Source: Dyadobacter sp. CY312
Lineage (GTDB): Bacteria; Bacteroidota; Bacteroidia; Cytophagales; Spirosomataceae
Length of the DNA stretch: 64,000 nt
Reading direction: 5' to 3'
Assembly (NCBI RefSeq): GCF_021390535.1
Contig: NZ_JAJUXG010000020.1
Coordinates: 1-64,000, forward strand
Part shown: in pieces, positions 18,341 through 27,668 of the stretch
Layout of the letters: every line of letters begins with the position of its first letter
How positions within the stretch are numbered: position 1 is the stretch's first letter
Notes under the pieces: model-generated
Told to the model about the DNA's origin: nothing
The model's input: only the letters and a program-made list of their open reading frames with translations
Databases searched by the model: none
Position numbers and translations under genes: made by a program

Positions 18341-21004
18341 ATGAAAAAGCGATTTATCTACCACAATTTAAAAATGAGAAATTTCTACTGTAAATTATTT
18401 ATAGCCTCACTACTTTTATTATCTGCCAAGTATACACAAGCCCAATATGCGAACGGTACAGGGACAGGCTTGCATCAAAACCAGATCTTTTGGCTTGCCT
18501 GGGGCGGCCCAAGTTTAATTTCGACGCCAGCTGGCTATACTTCTACACACATTGTTGAAGGAACATATGTCTGGAATCTAGAGCCGGGACTGGTAAGGGT
18601 TGTTGGTGAGGTTGACAATATTCAAAATCCGGTTGCCCCATCATCAGGCACACTAACTCTGACTCCATATTCATCAGGTACCTATACAGGTAATGGCACC
18701 ACCAGTTTGGGAGATGGTCTGCAACTGATGTATCCGGGTGTAAACCCAATTGGCATGGCTACCAAAAACAGTGCAAGCGTGGGCTCTTACAACGGCGGTG
18801 TCATTGAATTTGACATTAACCTGAAGCTACAGATGCTGATCAACGGTGTCTGGACCGACCTTAACTATCCGGGTATGGTGATGGCAGATGCAGAAACGAT
18901 GGCGTCCAACGGATCAGGTACGGAGTACATTTCTGCGGAAACAAACGGAACAACCGGATGGCAGATTCTGGATGTACGCAATGATGCTGCCTCGATAGGC
19001 CAGAACCCTACTAACTACAAGTTGCAGATCGGCAACAGTGGAAAGTACTTCAGGCTCTACAACAACCGTGTTGACAACATGGGCGTGCAGGCGGTCATGT
19101 ATGCACAAGGCACCACCACACTGACCAACGTGCAGATGCAGGGGCAGGGTGTAACGGCTCTGGCCCTGGGTTTTATTGCCCCTTTTGATTACGGGGATGC
19201 ACCCGCTTCCTATGGAGAAGTTCCTCACTACATTGACAATCTGACACTAAATGGTACGCCCCTTACCGCTGATGGTACATATTCAGTTACCAGTCAGCAG
19301 ATTGCTTCCCTGGTAGTACCTACCGCAAATATTTATATTAATCAACTACCTGACCCGGATGGAGGATTAAACCACTTCAGCCCCAATGCAGACATTGATG
19401 GTGCTACTACCGTACCCAACTATGATGGCAGTGGCTCATACACTTTAACCATTCCTATCACCAACAATACCGGACAGCCCTCAAATGTTGGGGCATGGAT
19501 TGACTGGGATCAGAATGGTGTTTTTGATGCTTCGGAAGCAGTATTACACACTAACCCTGCCTCTCAGACAAATGCCAGCTTTACCTGGAACAATCTAACC
19601 ACAAATCCTGATCCAAATACTAAGTACTTTGTCAGGGTCAGGGTAACAACAGATCCTCTTTCAAGTCCAAATGCAGGAGCGACAGATGGAGAAGTGGAAG
19701 ATTATGCGCTGGGAGTGGATGTTGCAATATCCGGAAATGTTTTTCACGACGTTGACGGATTAACAAATGCCCAGGTTGACGGAACAGGAACAAATGTTGG
19801 AGGAGTTTTATATGTAAATCTTGTAAATGATTCAGGAATTGTTGTGGCAAGTGTGCCGGTAGGAAGCGACGGCACATACGAATTTGGAGGTTCATTATCT
19901 GGAAACTACACGTTACAGTTGTCAACAAATCAAGGTGTAATAGGTTCGCCGGCACCGGCTGTCGTTTTACCTGATGGATGGGTTTCCACAGGTGAGAATC
20001 TGGGGCACAATGCGGGTAACGACGGAGTTGTTAATACCATACTTCCAATCACAATGGTACCCCAAACCCCCTTGTTTGATGCGAACTTCGGTATTGAACA
20101 GCCTCCCGTTGCTGACGAGAAAAACCATACAATCGCAACACCAGCTATTGGCACCTCGCTTCAATTGAATGGAACCGGCTCAATCGATTCACCAGGACCA
20201 TTGTCGGGCAATGATACAGAAGACGGAGTCATGGGAAGCTCCAAGACAGTTGTGATCACAGATCTGACAAGCATGAACGGTAATGAGCTTTACTATAACA
20301 ATGTTTTAATTACTCCCGGAACTGAGATTGACAATTATGACCCTGCCTTGTTGACTATCAAATTCACAGCGGTAGGCACAACATCCCTTAGTTTTGATTA
20401 CACATTTATAGACGCAGCAAGCCAAACAGGAACATCTGGCAGCTATAATGTTACCTGGAACACACCACTTCCTGTAACGCTGGTAAGTTTTACTGCTGCG
20501 AAGGAAGGAAAAATTTCAGTACTTAGCTGGGTAACCACTGAAGAAACCAATAGTGATTTTTTCCAGGTGCAACGGAGCTCAGACGCTAAAAGCTGGCAAG
20601 ATCTAGGTATTGTAAACGCCAAAGGTGAAAGCAACGAGCAGACCAGATACTTCTTCAATGATAATAATCCGCTAAAAGGATCAAATCTGTACCGTTTAAA
20701 AATGGTAGACAGAGACGGAAGTTTTGCTTACAGCCGTATTAGAGAATTATCATTCACTGATGGCGTAATGGTATCAGTTTACCCCAACCCAGTGTCGGAT
20801 GTTCTGAATGTTAGTGAAAAAACCGGTGACACTTTAAATGAAACCGTTCTGTTTAATTTGAATGGACGAAAAGTATTTCAGTCATCTAGTGTTGGGGATC
20901 AAAAAATCAACGTTCGGGGTCTGACACCGGGTATGTACATCCTTAAGACAACACAGACTAGCGGAACAGTAAGCAGCTACAAAATTATAATCGGCATTAA
21001 ATAA
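18341..21004 (+). CDS. GEVED-domain surface adhesin with type IX secretion sorting tail
   Basis: An 887-residue exported protein with a signal peptide ending TQAQ. The first 280 residues resemble the non-repetitive region of CshA-like adhesins. FDYGDAPASYG leads to a GEVED domain ending in GATDGEVEDYALG near residue 460. An SdrD/Cna-B-like domain follows (ISGNVFHDVDGLTNAQVDGTG), then another beta domain, then PVTLVSFTAAKEGKISVLSW and a type A sorting tail (VYPNPVSDVLNV...GMYILKTT). The last 150 residues resemble those of the protein at the left window edge. Surface attachment is a reasonable guess; the ligand is unknown. An alternative start, M12 at 18374, would also give a signal peptide. 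Confidence 0.8.
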   Translation: MKKRFIYHNLKMRNFYCKLFIASLLLLSAKYTQAQYANGTGTGLHQNQIFWLAWGGPSLISTPAGYTSTHIVEGTYVWNLEPGLVRVVGEVDNIQNPVAPSSGTLTLTPYSSGTYTGNGTTSLGDGLQLMYPGVNPIGMATKNSASVGSYNGGVIEFDINLKLQMLINGVWTDLNYPGMVMADAETMASNGSGTEYISAETNGTTGWQILDVRNDAASIGQNPTNYKLQIGNSGKYFRLYNNRVDNMGVQAVMYAQGTTTLTNVQMQGQGVTALALGFIAPFDYGDAPASYGEVPHYIDNLTLNGTPLTADGTYSVTSQQIASLVVPTANIYINQLPDPDGGLNHFSPNADIDGATTVPNYDGSGSYTLTIPITNNTGQPSNVGAWIDWDQNGVFDASEAVLHTNPASQTNASFTWNNLTTNPDPNTKYFVRVRVTTDPLSSPNAGATDGEVEDYALGVDVAISGNVFHDVDGLTNAQVDGTGTNVGGVLYVNLVNDSGIVVASVPVGSDGTYEFGGSLSGNYTLQLSTNQGVIGSPAPAVVLPDGWVSTGENLGHNAGNDGVVNTILPITMVPQTPLFDANFGIEQPPVADEKNHTIATPAIGTSLQLNGTGSIDSPGPLSGNDTEDGVMGSSKTVVITDLTSMNGNELYYNNVLITPGTEIDNYDPALLTIKFTAVGTTSLSFDYTFIDAASQTGTSGSYNVTWNTPLPVTLVSFTAAKEGKISVLSWVTTEETNSDFFQVQRSSDAKSWQDLGIVNAKGESNEQTRYFFNDNNPLKGSNLYRLKMVDRDGSFAYSRIRELSFTDGVMVSVYPNPVSDVLNVSEKTGDTLNETVLFNLNGRKVFQSSSVGDQKINVRGLTPGMYILKTTQTSGTVSSYKIIIGIK

Positions 21005-21027
21005 CCGAAACACGGTTCATCTTAGAT

Positions 21028-21068
21028 AATATCAGGCTTGATTCATTTTATGAATTAAGCCTGATATT
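21028..21068 (+). terminator. Strong hairpin terminator after the GEVED adhesin
   Basis: AATATCAGGCTT and ATTCA pair with TGAAT and AAGCCTGATATT around a short loop, followed by GTTTTTT. It lies 23 bases past the stop codon. It is a textbook intrinsic terminator and may also work on the minus strand. Confidence 0.8.
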
Positions 21069-21075
21069 GTTTTTT

Positions 21076-21395
21076 AGCGTCAATACAAAACTGATTTATT
21101 CCTAAGGTTCCAACCCGATCGACTTGGGTCAATTTATATCTGGCGGCAAAACCTGAAAAAGTTGCAAGAAAACTGATTCTAAAATAAAATCGATCAACTT
21201 TATAAAATAGAAAGTCTTGGTTTGCCTCCATTGCTAGTCAAGTTGCAAAGCCATCATTGATCTCTATGATGACGGCTCCTTTTCAAACCAGCACGTTACG
21301 TACCGGAGATGGTAGAACATGGACAATGCAAAAGGGACCAGCTGCAAGATCTGAAGCTAATCCCTCTTGAAGTTTAACTCTGGTTTTATCCGAAA
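21076..21395. other. Intergenic region between convergent genes
   Basis: About 320 bases between the adhesin terminator and the end of the phosphonatase-like gene. I see no gene. A weak minus-strand hairpin at 21249-21277 has a three-base bulge and almost no T-tract, so I do not call it a terminator. Confidence 0.5.
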
Positions 21396-22088
21396 TCAGA
21401 CTTGTTCCTCAAACGAATGTCGTTTGACAATAGGCAACAATTCCAATAAATCATCAATCACAAAGTCAGGCTGAGCAGTCAGCAATTGCTCCCGAGTTTG
21501 AGCACCTGTGGTGATACCGATATTCAAAACACAACCGGCATTCCGGCCCTCTTCTATATCAATTGTCGAATCTCCCACCTTGATCACCTGATCTGCATGC
21601 TCTATTCCCAGCTTACTCATAGCCAGCAAGATCATATCCGGATTAGGGCGATTTTTTTCCACGTCGGAAGCTGTGATCAGTTCATCGTAATGCGTGCCTT
21701 TTTCCCAACCAATTTTTGCTATCAAACCTTCGGCTGTCTGCCGGTCATAACCTGTGTTTAGAACAACTGATATTCCTATTTTCTTCAATTCGGTAAAAAG
21801 CGGAGTAGCATTGTTTTGCTCCGTAACATCCAGATTTTCATAAGCCGTTTTGAGCAATTTCCTGAACGTTTCAAAAATATCCTTTGCCAGTGCTTCGTCT
21901 GCAATCTGCTTCGAAGCGAGGATGCTTCGTATGGCTTGCAATTTTTCCATGCCCGCCCCTTCCGCCAGCACTTCATCCAATGTAAAATCGAACTGTCGCT
22001 CGTTGATTGCACGCAACAGCGTTTTGTATACCACATTGTTTTCATCGACTGTTGTTCCAGCCATATCGAAAACTACCATTTTGATCAT
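21396..22088 (-). CDS. Phosphonatase-like HAD hydrolase (PhnX-like, TIGR03351 type)
   Basis: A 230-residue HAD-superfamily hydrolase. The first motif is VVFDMAGTTV, with Asp8 as nucleophile and the D-x-A-G-T form that sets phosphonatases apart from most HAD enzymes. In the cap, GMEKLQAIR places Lys49 where phosphonoacetaldehyde hydrolase has its Schiff-base lysine (G-x-x-K-x-x-x-[IV]-R). The usual HAD lysine is replaced by an arginine in KNRPNPDM, and the metal motif is KVGDSTIDIEEGRNAG. The predicted reaction is C-P cleavage of phosphonoacetaldehyde or a near analogue. It is the last gene of the eight-gene operon starting at 32383, 51 bases after a metallophosphoesterase. Its close pairing with a TIGR03364-type oxidoreductase is known in phosphonate operons. 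Confidence 0.85.
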   Translation of the reverse strand: MIKMVVFDMAGTTVDENNVVYKTLLRAINERQFDFTLDEVLAEGAGMEKLQAIRSILASKQIADEALAKDIFETFRKLLKTAYENLDVTEQNNATPLFTELKKIGISVVLNTGYDRQTAEGLIAKIGWEKGTHYDELITASDVEKNRPNPDMILLAMSKLGIEHADQVIKVGDSTIDIEEGRNAGCVLNIGITTGAQTREQLLTAQPDFVIDDLLELLPIVKRHSFEEQV

Positions 22089-22139
22089 AATAAAGTAAAA
22101 TTAAAGGTTGTTGTAGGTGGCACCTGATGTGGTGCCGGA

Positions 22140-23033
22140 TTAAAATTGATGTTCGTGGTATATGTTTTCAACTGTTCCGTCTTCATACAGTTTGAGAATA
22201 GCATAACCTGGCGCAGTCTCCTGATAATAATAAGGGCCGGCAGAATTTTCGTCACCTTTTCCCCACCAAAAACCGCTGATTGAACCATTGCAATAGTACT
22301 GTACATTGTTGAATACATTTCGATCCAGTAAATGCTGATGTCCCGAAAGACAAACCCTGACTTTATCTTTGTGCTTGTAAAACAGTTTTCTCAACGCAAC
22401 ATGATCCTTATGCTGCCCACCTTCCCAAAGAGCTGTTACAGATAGAATGGGATAATGTGACATGAGCAACACATGATGTCCGGCAGGCACTTTCTCCAAT
22501 TCAGTTTCAAGCCAGGCAAATTGTTCAGCATCCAGTCTGACCTCCGGGTTGTTTCCATCCAGAATCATAAAATGCCAGTTTTTCTTCGTAAAGCTGTAAT
22601 ACCGGTGCGGCATTCCAACCCGCTTAGCAGCATATGCGACACCATACATTTCGTCGTCTTTTGAGGTCGCCTGCCACCAGGGATCATGATTACCAATGCA
22701 GCTGTAAACCTCGAAACCAGAAAGAGACCGAATGCAGTCATCCCAGCAGGCCCATTGTTCCAGCATTTTTTCGCGGGTTACATCTTTGTAATCCGCCGCG
22801 AAGATGGAGTCACCGCCATTGAGTACAAAATCCATTTTATGTTTTTTGACTTCTTCAAGACACTTTTTGAAACGAACGGGAATGTCGTCTTGCGGGCGGA
22901 TATGCGCGTCAGTAATGTGTGCAACAGTTAGTGCAACTTTCGACTTCGAACCTGGCATAGCATGTGCATAGTCTGCCTGCCCGATGACAGTAGTAGCGGC
23001 TGCGCCGCAAACCAGGAAATCTCTTCTCTTCAT
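22140..23033 (-). CDS. Exported calcineurin-like metallophosphoesterase (first of two)
   Basis: A 297-residue enzyme beginning MKRRDFLVCGAAATTVIG, a Tat-type signal with twin arginine. The dimetal motifs are in order: ITDAHI, NGGDSIF, GNHDPWW, SHYPIL and SGHQHL. It should be a periplasmic phosphodiesterase or phosphatase with two metal ions. It shares general layout with the second enzyme of the operon at 24400-25362, but the two are not close copies. Lying between a DUF5690 transporter and a phosphonatase-like gene, it may remove a phosphate or phosphonate ester from an imported conjugate. The substrate is inferred only from context. Confidence 0.8.
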   Translation of the reverse strand: MKRRDFLVCGAAATTVIGQADYAHAMPGSKSKVALTVAHITDAHIRPQDDIPVRFKKCLEEVKKHKMDFVLNGGDSIFAADYKDVTREKMLEQWACWDDCIRSLSGFEVYSCIGNHDPWWQATSKDDEMYGVAYAAKRVGMPHRYYSFTKKNWHFMILDGNNPEVRLDAEQFAWLETELEKVPAGHHVLLMSHYPILSVTALWEGGQHKDHVALRKLFYKHKDKVRVCLSGHQHLLDRNVFNNVQYYCNGSISGFWWGKGDENSAGPYYYQETAPGYAILKLYEDGTVENIYHEHQF

Positions 23034-23073
23034 TTTTTATCGGAATAGGTTTTAAAGATTAGATTGAAATAAA

Positions 23074-24384
23074 CTAGCAAAGCGAGGCTGTGTCGGGCAA
23101 TAGTGTTGTTTCCGGTACAGCCCGGGACTTTTTCACAAAGTATATCCAGGAAAATAATAGAGCACATGTTCCCAGCACCGTAAGCAGGTAGGAAAACTGT
23201 ATTAACACCTGAGACCATTCCAGGCTTTTCATGAAAAACTCTTTGTATAACAAAAGAAAAACACTGCCCAAATACCCGAAAGCATCGGAGATGTAAACGA
23301 AGAATCCCGCGTTGCCTTTAATTCTGAACAGAGCGATCATACGTTCGTATAAAGCGACCTGGATGGGCGTGTAAGCCATAAACATACCAGCTCCCAACGT
23401 CAGCATCCAGCTGAATGGATCAATAAATCCGTTGTTAAAAGCATAAGTACTGGCACCACAGGTAATCAGACCGATGGCAATAAGTACCTGAACCGCGACA
23501 AACCCTTTGAAATTGCTCTGAAAAAAGGACAGACACGCCACGCTAATGAGCACTACAAATCCGATGATCGTTTCTGTTGTTGAAAAAATATTGGCATTCC
23601 ATCCTGGCTGTATTTCATTCCAGATCTCAACCGAAAAGTTGTCCCGGAAATCGCGCATGGTTGACAGCAGCATATATATGAAAACAAAGGCCGCTATCCC
23701 CCATCCATAATTTTTCAAAACCAGCTTTTTGTCGACCGATGTCATCGGCAACCGTTCAGACCGCAGTATTTTATCAGCGGCGTCTGGTGCGGGAATGATA
23801 TGCAACATCCAGGAAAAGAGCAGAAAAGCGGGAAGGAACAGCAGCCCCACAATGGCAGGCAGCCAAAACTCGCTTAAATCAGGCATGAAATCATTGATTT
23901 GAAAATAGATCGTTTTCAAAAATCCGGAAGAAATAATCAGGCTGATGCTCAACCCCATACTCAGTGCTTCTGTAAACTTACGTCCTTCCAGATAACTAAA
24001 AATAACGCCCCAGACCATACCCAACGGAAGACCGTTAAAAAACAGCAGGATGAAGTTGTACGGTGCGGGAACAATCCCGAACAATACCAGGGCGATTTCT
24101 GCAAATACAATTAACCCAATGATCAGTTTTTGCCTGGATGCGGCTTTTAATTCGGAAATGATTTTGATACCCATCCATTTGGAACACATGTAACCTATGA
24201 CCTGCGCAACGATTAGCACTGTCTTATAATGTACGTCCCAGAGGCTGTAATCGGCATAAGTTCCTGCGGCAAAAGGCTTCCTGAATGCATACATACAGAA
24301 GTAAGCACCGAAGGCGGCCACGATACACCAGGCAACAAAGAATACTGGAGAGCTGGACAGCCAGCTCCGGAGCTTTATCTTCAT
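23074..24384 (-). CDS. DUF5690-family major-facilitator-like inner-membrane transporter
   Basis: A 436-residue integral membrane protein with about 12 hydrophobic segments and short loops, starting with WLSSSPVFFVAWCIVAAFGAYF and containing FRKPFAAGTY, reminiscent of organophosphate transporters of the GlpT/UhpT type. I recognise it as the DUF5690 family, a Bacteroidota-rich MFS-like group without assigned substrate. Placed among phosphoesterases, an FAD oxidoreductase and a phosphonatase-like hydrolase, it is the obvious candidate to move the released small phosphonate across the inner membrane. It follows the upstream gene by 15 bases. Confidence 0.75.
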   Translation of the reverse strand: MKIKLRSWLSSSPVFFVAWCIVAAFGAYFCMYAFRKPFAAGTYADYSLWDVHYKTVLIVAQVIGYMCSKWMGIKIISELKAASRQKLIIGLIVFAEIALVLFGIVPAPYNFILLFFNGLPLGMVWGVIFSYLEGRKFTEALSMGLSISLIISSGFLKTIYFQINDFMPDLSEFWLPAIVGLLFLPAFLLFSWMLHIIPAPDAADKILRSERLPMTSVDKKLVLKNYGWGIAAFVFIYMLLSTMRDFRDNFSVEIWNEIQPGWNANIFSTTETIIGFVVLISVACLSFFQSNFKGFVAVQVLIAIGLITCGASTYAFNNGFIDPFSWMLTLGAGMFMAYTPIQVALYERMIALFRIKGNAGFFVYISDAFGYLGSVFLLLYKEFFMKSLEWSQVLIQFSYLLTVLGTCALLFSWIYFVKKSRAVPETTLLPDTASLC

Positions 24385-24399
24385 AAATTTTTTTAGTAG

Positions 24400-25362
24400 T
24401 TAAAAACCGACTTTGTGATTGCTGATTTTGGTTGGGAATCTGGCACGTACTGCATCGGGCGTTTCGTCCCGGTAGGTGGTACTGCGCCCTTCAATCGTTA
24501 AAATTCCTACCGGATCCAGGGTGATGAATGCGTACAACGGATCCTTGTAATAATGCGCACCGCTGTTGGTATACACATAAGAAGCACTGTTGATGATGAA
24601 ATAATGCACACCATTGCGCTCACCATGCCGGTCGTCGTGGTCGTGACCCATGAAAACAGCAGCTACTTTATTACCCGTATTTTTTTTGGTCGCATTCAGA
24701 TTTGCCTGATCGAAGATTTCCAGGATATCGTCGGCATTGCCCATTTCCTGATAAAAATCACTGAGAAATACCGGTTGATGCATGAATACGATAACAGGAA
24801 ACTGCGCGGTTGCCAGATCTTCCCGGAGCCAGTCGAGCTGGGCCTGATCCGTAAAACTACGTTGCGGCGAAGGAAACGGCCCCCAGTTGGATGTATTATA
24901 ATCCACCAGGGTACCGTCTTGCTTTTTCAAGAAGTTACGATCCATCACCACAAAATGAAATCCATCTTTATCGAAGGAATAGTATCGCTTAGGCATGTTC
25001 CAGAACTTCATGATCGTCGCCTTGTCACAAAAATCCATATCGTGATTTCCAAGGACATGGTATTTTGGACCTTTGAAGCGATTCCATTCGGTCAAGATCT
25101 CGTCCGAATTGGTATGCCTACAAAAATCACCGCATTGCACAATGAAGTCCGGATTTTCTTTCAGGACAGCGTTCATAAAACCCTTCATTCTTGCCTCCTC
25201 GTTTTTGCCAAACTGCAAATGGTGCAGATCGGTGATAAAGCCAAAGCGGAGCAATTTCCGGCTCGCCGTTTGACTCGCCGGGATGGCGAAAGAAGAGCTG
25301 GTCAGCAGCGTAGCGCCAGCCGCAATTCCAATGTCTTTGAGAAAACGTCTTCTATTGTGCAT
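24400..25362 (-). CDS. Exported calcineurin-like metallophosphoesterase (second of two)
   Basis: A 320-residue protein with a Tat-type signal (NRRRFLKDIGIAAGATLL) and the full dimetal set: ITDLHH, QCGDFC, GNHDMDF, MHQPVF and MGHDHDDRHG. It should act in the periplasm on a phosphate or phosphonate ester. It starts 11 bases after the FAD oxidoreductase and ends 15 bases before the transporter, so it is tightly operonic. Two different Tat-exported phosphoesterases in one operon suggest stepwise trimming of one imported molecule, or two alternative substrates. The exact bond is not readable from sequence. Confidence 0.8.
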   Translation of the reverse strand: MHNRRRFLKDIGIAAGATLLTSSSFAIPASQTASRKLLRFGFITDLHHLQFGKNEEARMKGFMNAVLKENPDFIVQCGDFCRHTNSDEILTEWNRFKGPKYHVLGNHDMDFCDKATIMKFWNMPKRYYSFDKDGFHFVVMDRNFLKKQDGTLVDYNTSNWGPFPSPQRSFTDQAQLDWLREDLATAQFPVIVFMHQPVFLSDFYQEMGNADDILEIFDQANLNATKKNTGNKVAAVFMGHDHDDRHGERNGVHYFIINSASYVYTNSGAHYYKDPLYAFITLDPVGILTIEGRSTTYRDETPDAVRARFPTKISNHKVGF

Positions 25363-25373
25363 GTTGCTGCGCT

Positions 25374-26531
25374 TTAATTTCCAAAAATCCTGTTCGTGTT
25401 GTCATTTGCATAACCCGACGAGCAGGTCATCCCCTTTCCGCCAATGCCCACGGCGATGTGAATGCGGTTCTCTATCGTATGTTCGAAGATTTCTCCATTC
25501 TCATGCAAGCCGTAATAACCAGCCCAGGTTTCGGTCATATCACTCAGATCAAAACCAACAATGCGGCTGGCCTCTTTCACCATCAGATCATTGACATACT
25601 GATTGTGCTGATAACCCAAATTTTCCTCCTCGCCAATTTTTGCGTATTCGTGAGAATCCCCGACAATAACAGTGCCGTCAATTGCCTGCTTAAACAAAAT
25701 ATGAATACCGTAACTTTCAAGTTCCTGTAAATGCTCGGGCGTCTTTATCCCTGCGAATCCGGGACATTCCTCAAAAGCCTCGTAGCGACGAATGGTCAAT
25801 CCGGTAGCGATATTACCGGGAAGCGACAGTGATGGCAACGGTTTGGTCCGCATCATTTGCAGTTTGCTCACAGACAAATCCTGTGCTTTGAACAGGGCAG
25901 GAAATAGCATTTTGAATTCATGACCGGACGCAATAACCACGTTTTCAGCAAGGAATTTCTCTCCGCCCGAAGTGGTGATCACAGCCTCATGGCCTGACAC
26001 TTCACAGCCAACAACCGGTGACGAACGCTGAATCGTAAGGTTTTTAAAACTTTGCTCCATGTATTCATGGATCCTGTGGATGAACAAATTTGGTTCAACG
26101 CTTACTTCTTGCGGAAAATAAAGCGCTTCCCGGCAATAAGACGCCTTCATGGTCGGGTATTTGTCGAGCAGCTGCTTTTGCGAAAACAGCTCGCTACCGT
26201 ATCCTTTTGTGTCGTAAATTGCTTTTAGCTCATGGATCAATTGCTGCTCGTCGTCGTCAGAAGCAATGTAAACAGAACCGTTATTGCGAACAGAAACATC
26301 ATAACGCTCCTGAATGGATTTGTAAAGGTTGGTGCCGTAAACGCCATAGTCAAACCATTTGCTCGACATTCCTGAGGCGATTACCTGTCCGAAATTGCGA
26401 ACCGTAGCGTTAACAGGCCGTTGGTCTTTTTCAAGCACAAGCACTTTTTTACCTAAAAGAGCTGCGTGGTATGCATGGAATGTGCCAATAGCGCCCGCGC
26501 CAATTACCACCAGGTCATATTTAAGATTCAT
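25374..26531 (-). CDS. TIGR03364-type FAD-dependent oxidoreductase linked to phosphonate catabolism
   Basis: A 385-residue DAO-fold flavoenzyme without signal peptide. An N-terminal dinucleotide-binding motif (VVIGAGAIGTFHAYHAALLG) is followed by VLEKD for the ribose. A late GIGGKGMTCSSGYA segment resembles the flavin-contacting C-terminal motif of this family. The family is found in phosphonate operons beside PhnX-like hydrolases, and members are reported to oxidise aminoethylphosphonate-type amines, including N-substituted ones, to phosphonoacetaldehyde. That fits the HAD hydrolase five genes... later in the same operon: amine in, aldehyde out, then C-P cleavage. Substrate preference is not visible in the sequence. 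Confidence 0.82.
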   Translation of the reverse strand: MNLKYDLVVIGAGAIGTFHAYHAALLGKKVLVLEKDQRPVNATVRNFGQVIASGMSSKWFDYGVYGTNLYKSIQERYDVSVRNNGSVYIASDDDEQQLIHELKAIYDTKGYGSELFSQKQLLDKYPTMKASYCREALYFPQEVSVEPNLFIHRIHEYMEQSFKNLTIQRSSPVVGCEVSGHEAVITTSGGEKFLAENVVIASGHEFKMLFPALFKAQDLSVSKLQMMRTKPLPSLSLPGNIATGLTIRRYEAFEECPGFAGIKTPEHLQELESYGIHILFKQAIDGTVIVGDSHEYAKIGEEENLGYQHNQYVNDLMVKEASRIVGFDLSDMTETWAGYYGLHENGEIFEHTIENRIHIAVGIGGKGMTCSSGYANDNTNRIFGN

Positions 26532-26558
26532 ATTGTTTTTTATAATTGATAGACAGAT

Positions 26559-27638
26559 TTATTTCTTGATTGCGCTTTGTACAGGTTCTCCTACTGGATG
26601 GTTTGCAGTGAACTTGAAACCCATGATTTGTGCCGCAGTCTGCGCAATCTGGTCCTGATAAATGCGCGCTTTATCTTTCATTTCACCAGTAGCCGGCGTT
26701 TTCGGACCAATCGCTGCCAGCCACGTTTCATTTGATCCCGGTGCTGACGTCCCATGGCCCGTCCAACGTTTGTCAATGCCTCTTCCATGATCAGGATAAA
26801 TCAAAAAAGTGGTTTTGCCTTTGTAGAAAGGGTCCTTTTGCATTGTTTCCCAAAGTCTGCCAATCATGGCGTCGATATAATGTCCTGAATCCAGATAAGA
26901 ATCGTATTCGCCTGCATGGCCGAAGTCGTCCGGATCCGCGAAGTCGATGTGCAAAACGCGCGGGTGATTGGCATTCACGTAGGATTTCGCCATTGCGTAT
27001 GTATTCACGTCAAACCGGATACCTTTTCCGAAATAATGAGGGAAATTATCCTGGATTTCATTGGCGAGTTCCTGCGCCTCAGTAAGCTTGCCTTCTACCA
27101 TTTCGCCGGCAATGTTTACAAGCATGCCGTTTCTATCGCGGTTAACGATGTTCTTAACCACATCCCAGGATGCGAACGTAACTACCTTGCCTTTGAAGCC
27201 CTTCTGCTTGTCGAAAAATTCGAGGACATTCTCATTGGGGTTATTCGGGTAGCTGTTGCTATTGATTTTTTCGTCGTAAAAGCCGCAGAGCGTTTCACTG
27301 CGTCCGGGGTAAGAAAACCAGTATTTGTTTCGCAGATTCACTTCATTGCCCAACTCCCTGTTGCCGTAAAGCTGCCCTTGACTGGCGATGGTTTTCCATA
27401 GAAAAGGCATCAGCTTTTCTCTTCTCTCCTTTGCAGATTCAGCCCAATACTTTTTGAAAAGGAAAGTTGAATCCTGCTTGCGGTATTTTTTGTTAAAGAT
27501 CAACGTCGAATCTGCTCCCTGAAAGATCTCCTGCCAACGGTAACCGTCAATGGATATCAGGACGATGTTCTGAGTTTGTTGAGCCTTGCCGGTGAGGGCA
27601 AAGGCCAGCAAACAGAAGAATATGATTTTTGTTTTCAT
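26559..27638 (-). CDS. Exported alkaline-phosphatase-superfamily phosphoesterase
   Basis: A 359-residue protein with a cleavable signal (MKTKIIFFCLLAFALTGKAQ). It has the alkaline-phosphatase-superfamily metal motifs: ISIDGYRW at residues 28-35, a serine nucleophile candidate in YPGRSETLCG, DFADPDDFGHAG, and YPDHGRG followed by GHGTS. It is a predicted periplasmic phospho- or phosphonate-ester hydrolase, of the type often annotated as phosphodiesterase or phosphoglyceromutase. It is the first enzyme after SusCD, 30 bases past SusD, so it probably acts on the molecule as it enters the periplasm. Phosphonoacetate hydrolase (PhnA) is in the same superfamily, but PhnA is cytoplasmic, which argues against that identity. 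Confidence 0.75.
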   Translation of the reverse strand: MKTKIIFFCLLAFALTGKAQQTQNIVLISIDGYRWQEIFQGADSTLIFNKKYRKQDSTFLFKKYWAESAKERREKLMPFLWKTIASQGQLYGNRELGNEVNLRNKYWFSYPGRSETLCGFYDEKINSNSYPNNPNENVLEFFDKQKGFKGKVVTFASWDVVKNIVNRDRNGMLVNIAGEMVEGKLTEAQELANEIQDNFPHYFGKGIRFDVNTYAMAKSYVNANHPRVLHIDFADPDDFGHAGEYDSYLDSGHYIDAMIGRLWETMQKDPFYKGKTTFLIYPDHGRGIDKRWTGHGTSAPGSNETWLAAIGPKTPATGEMKDKARIYQDQIAQTAAQIMGFKFTANHPVGEPVQSAIKK

Positions 27639-27668
27639 ATTATTGAATGTTAAGCTTTGTTTAAGATA

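Noticed and set aside
21249..21277. Hairpin downstream of the phosphonatase-like gene
   Set aside because: The minus-strand stem needs a three-base bulge and is followed by only a few T residues, so it is too weak to call a terminator.
24553..25377. 274-codon open frame on the plus strand
   Set aside because: It is antisense to an intact metallophosphoesterase with all motifs; its translation has no recognisable domain.
26559..27638. Phosphonoacetate hydrolase (PhnA)
   Set aside because: It shares the superfamily, but this protein has a cleavable signal peptide and the locus encodes a phosphonoacetaldehyde-type route, so PhnA identity is not supported.
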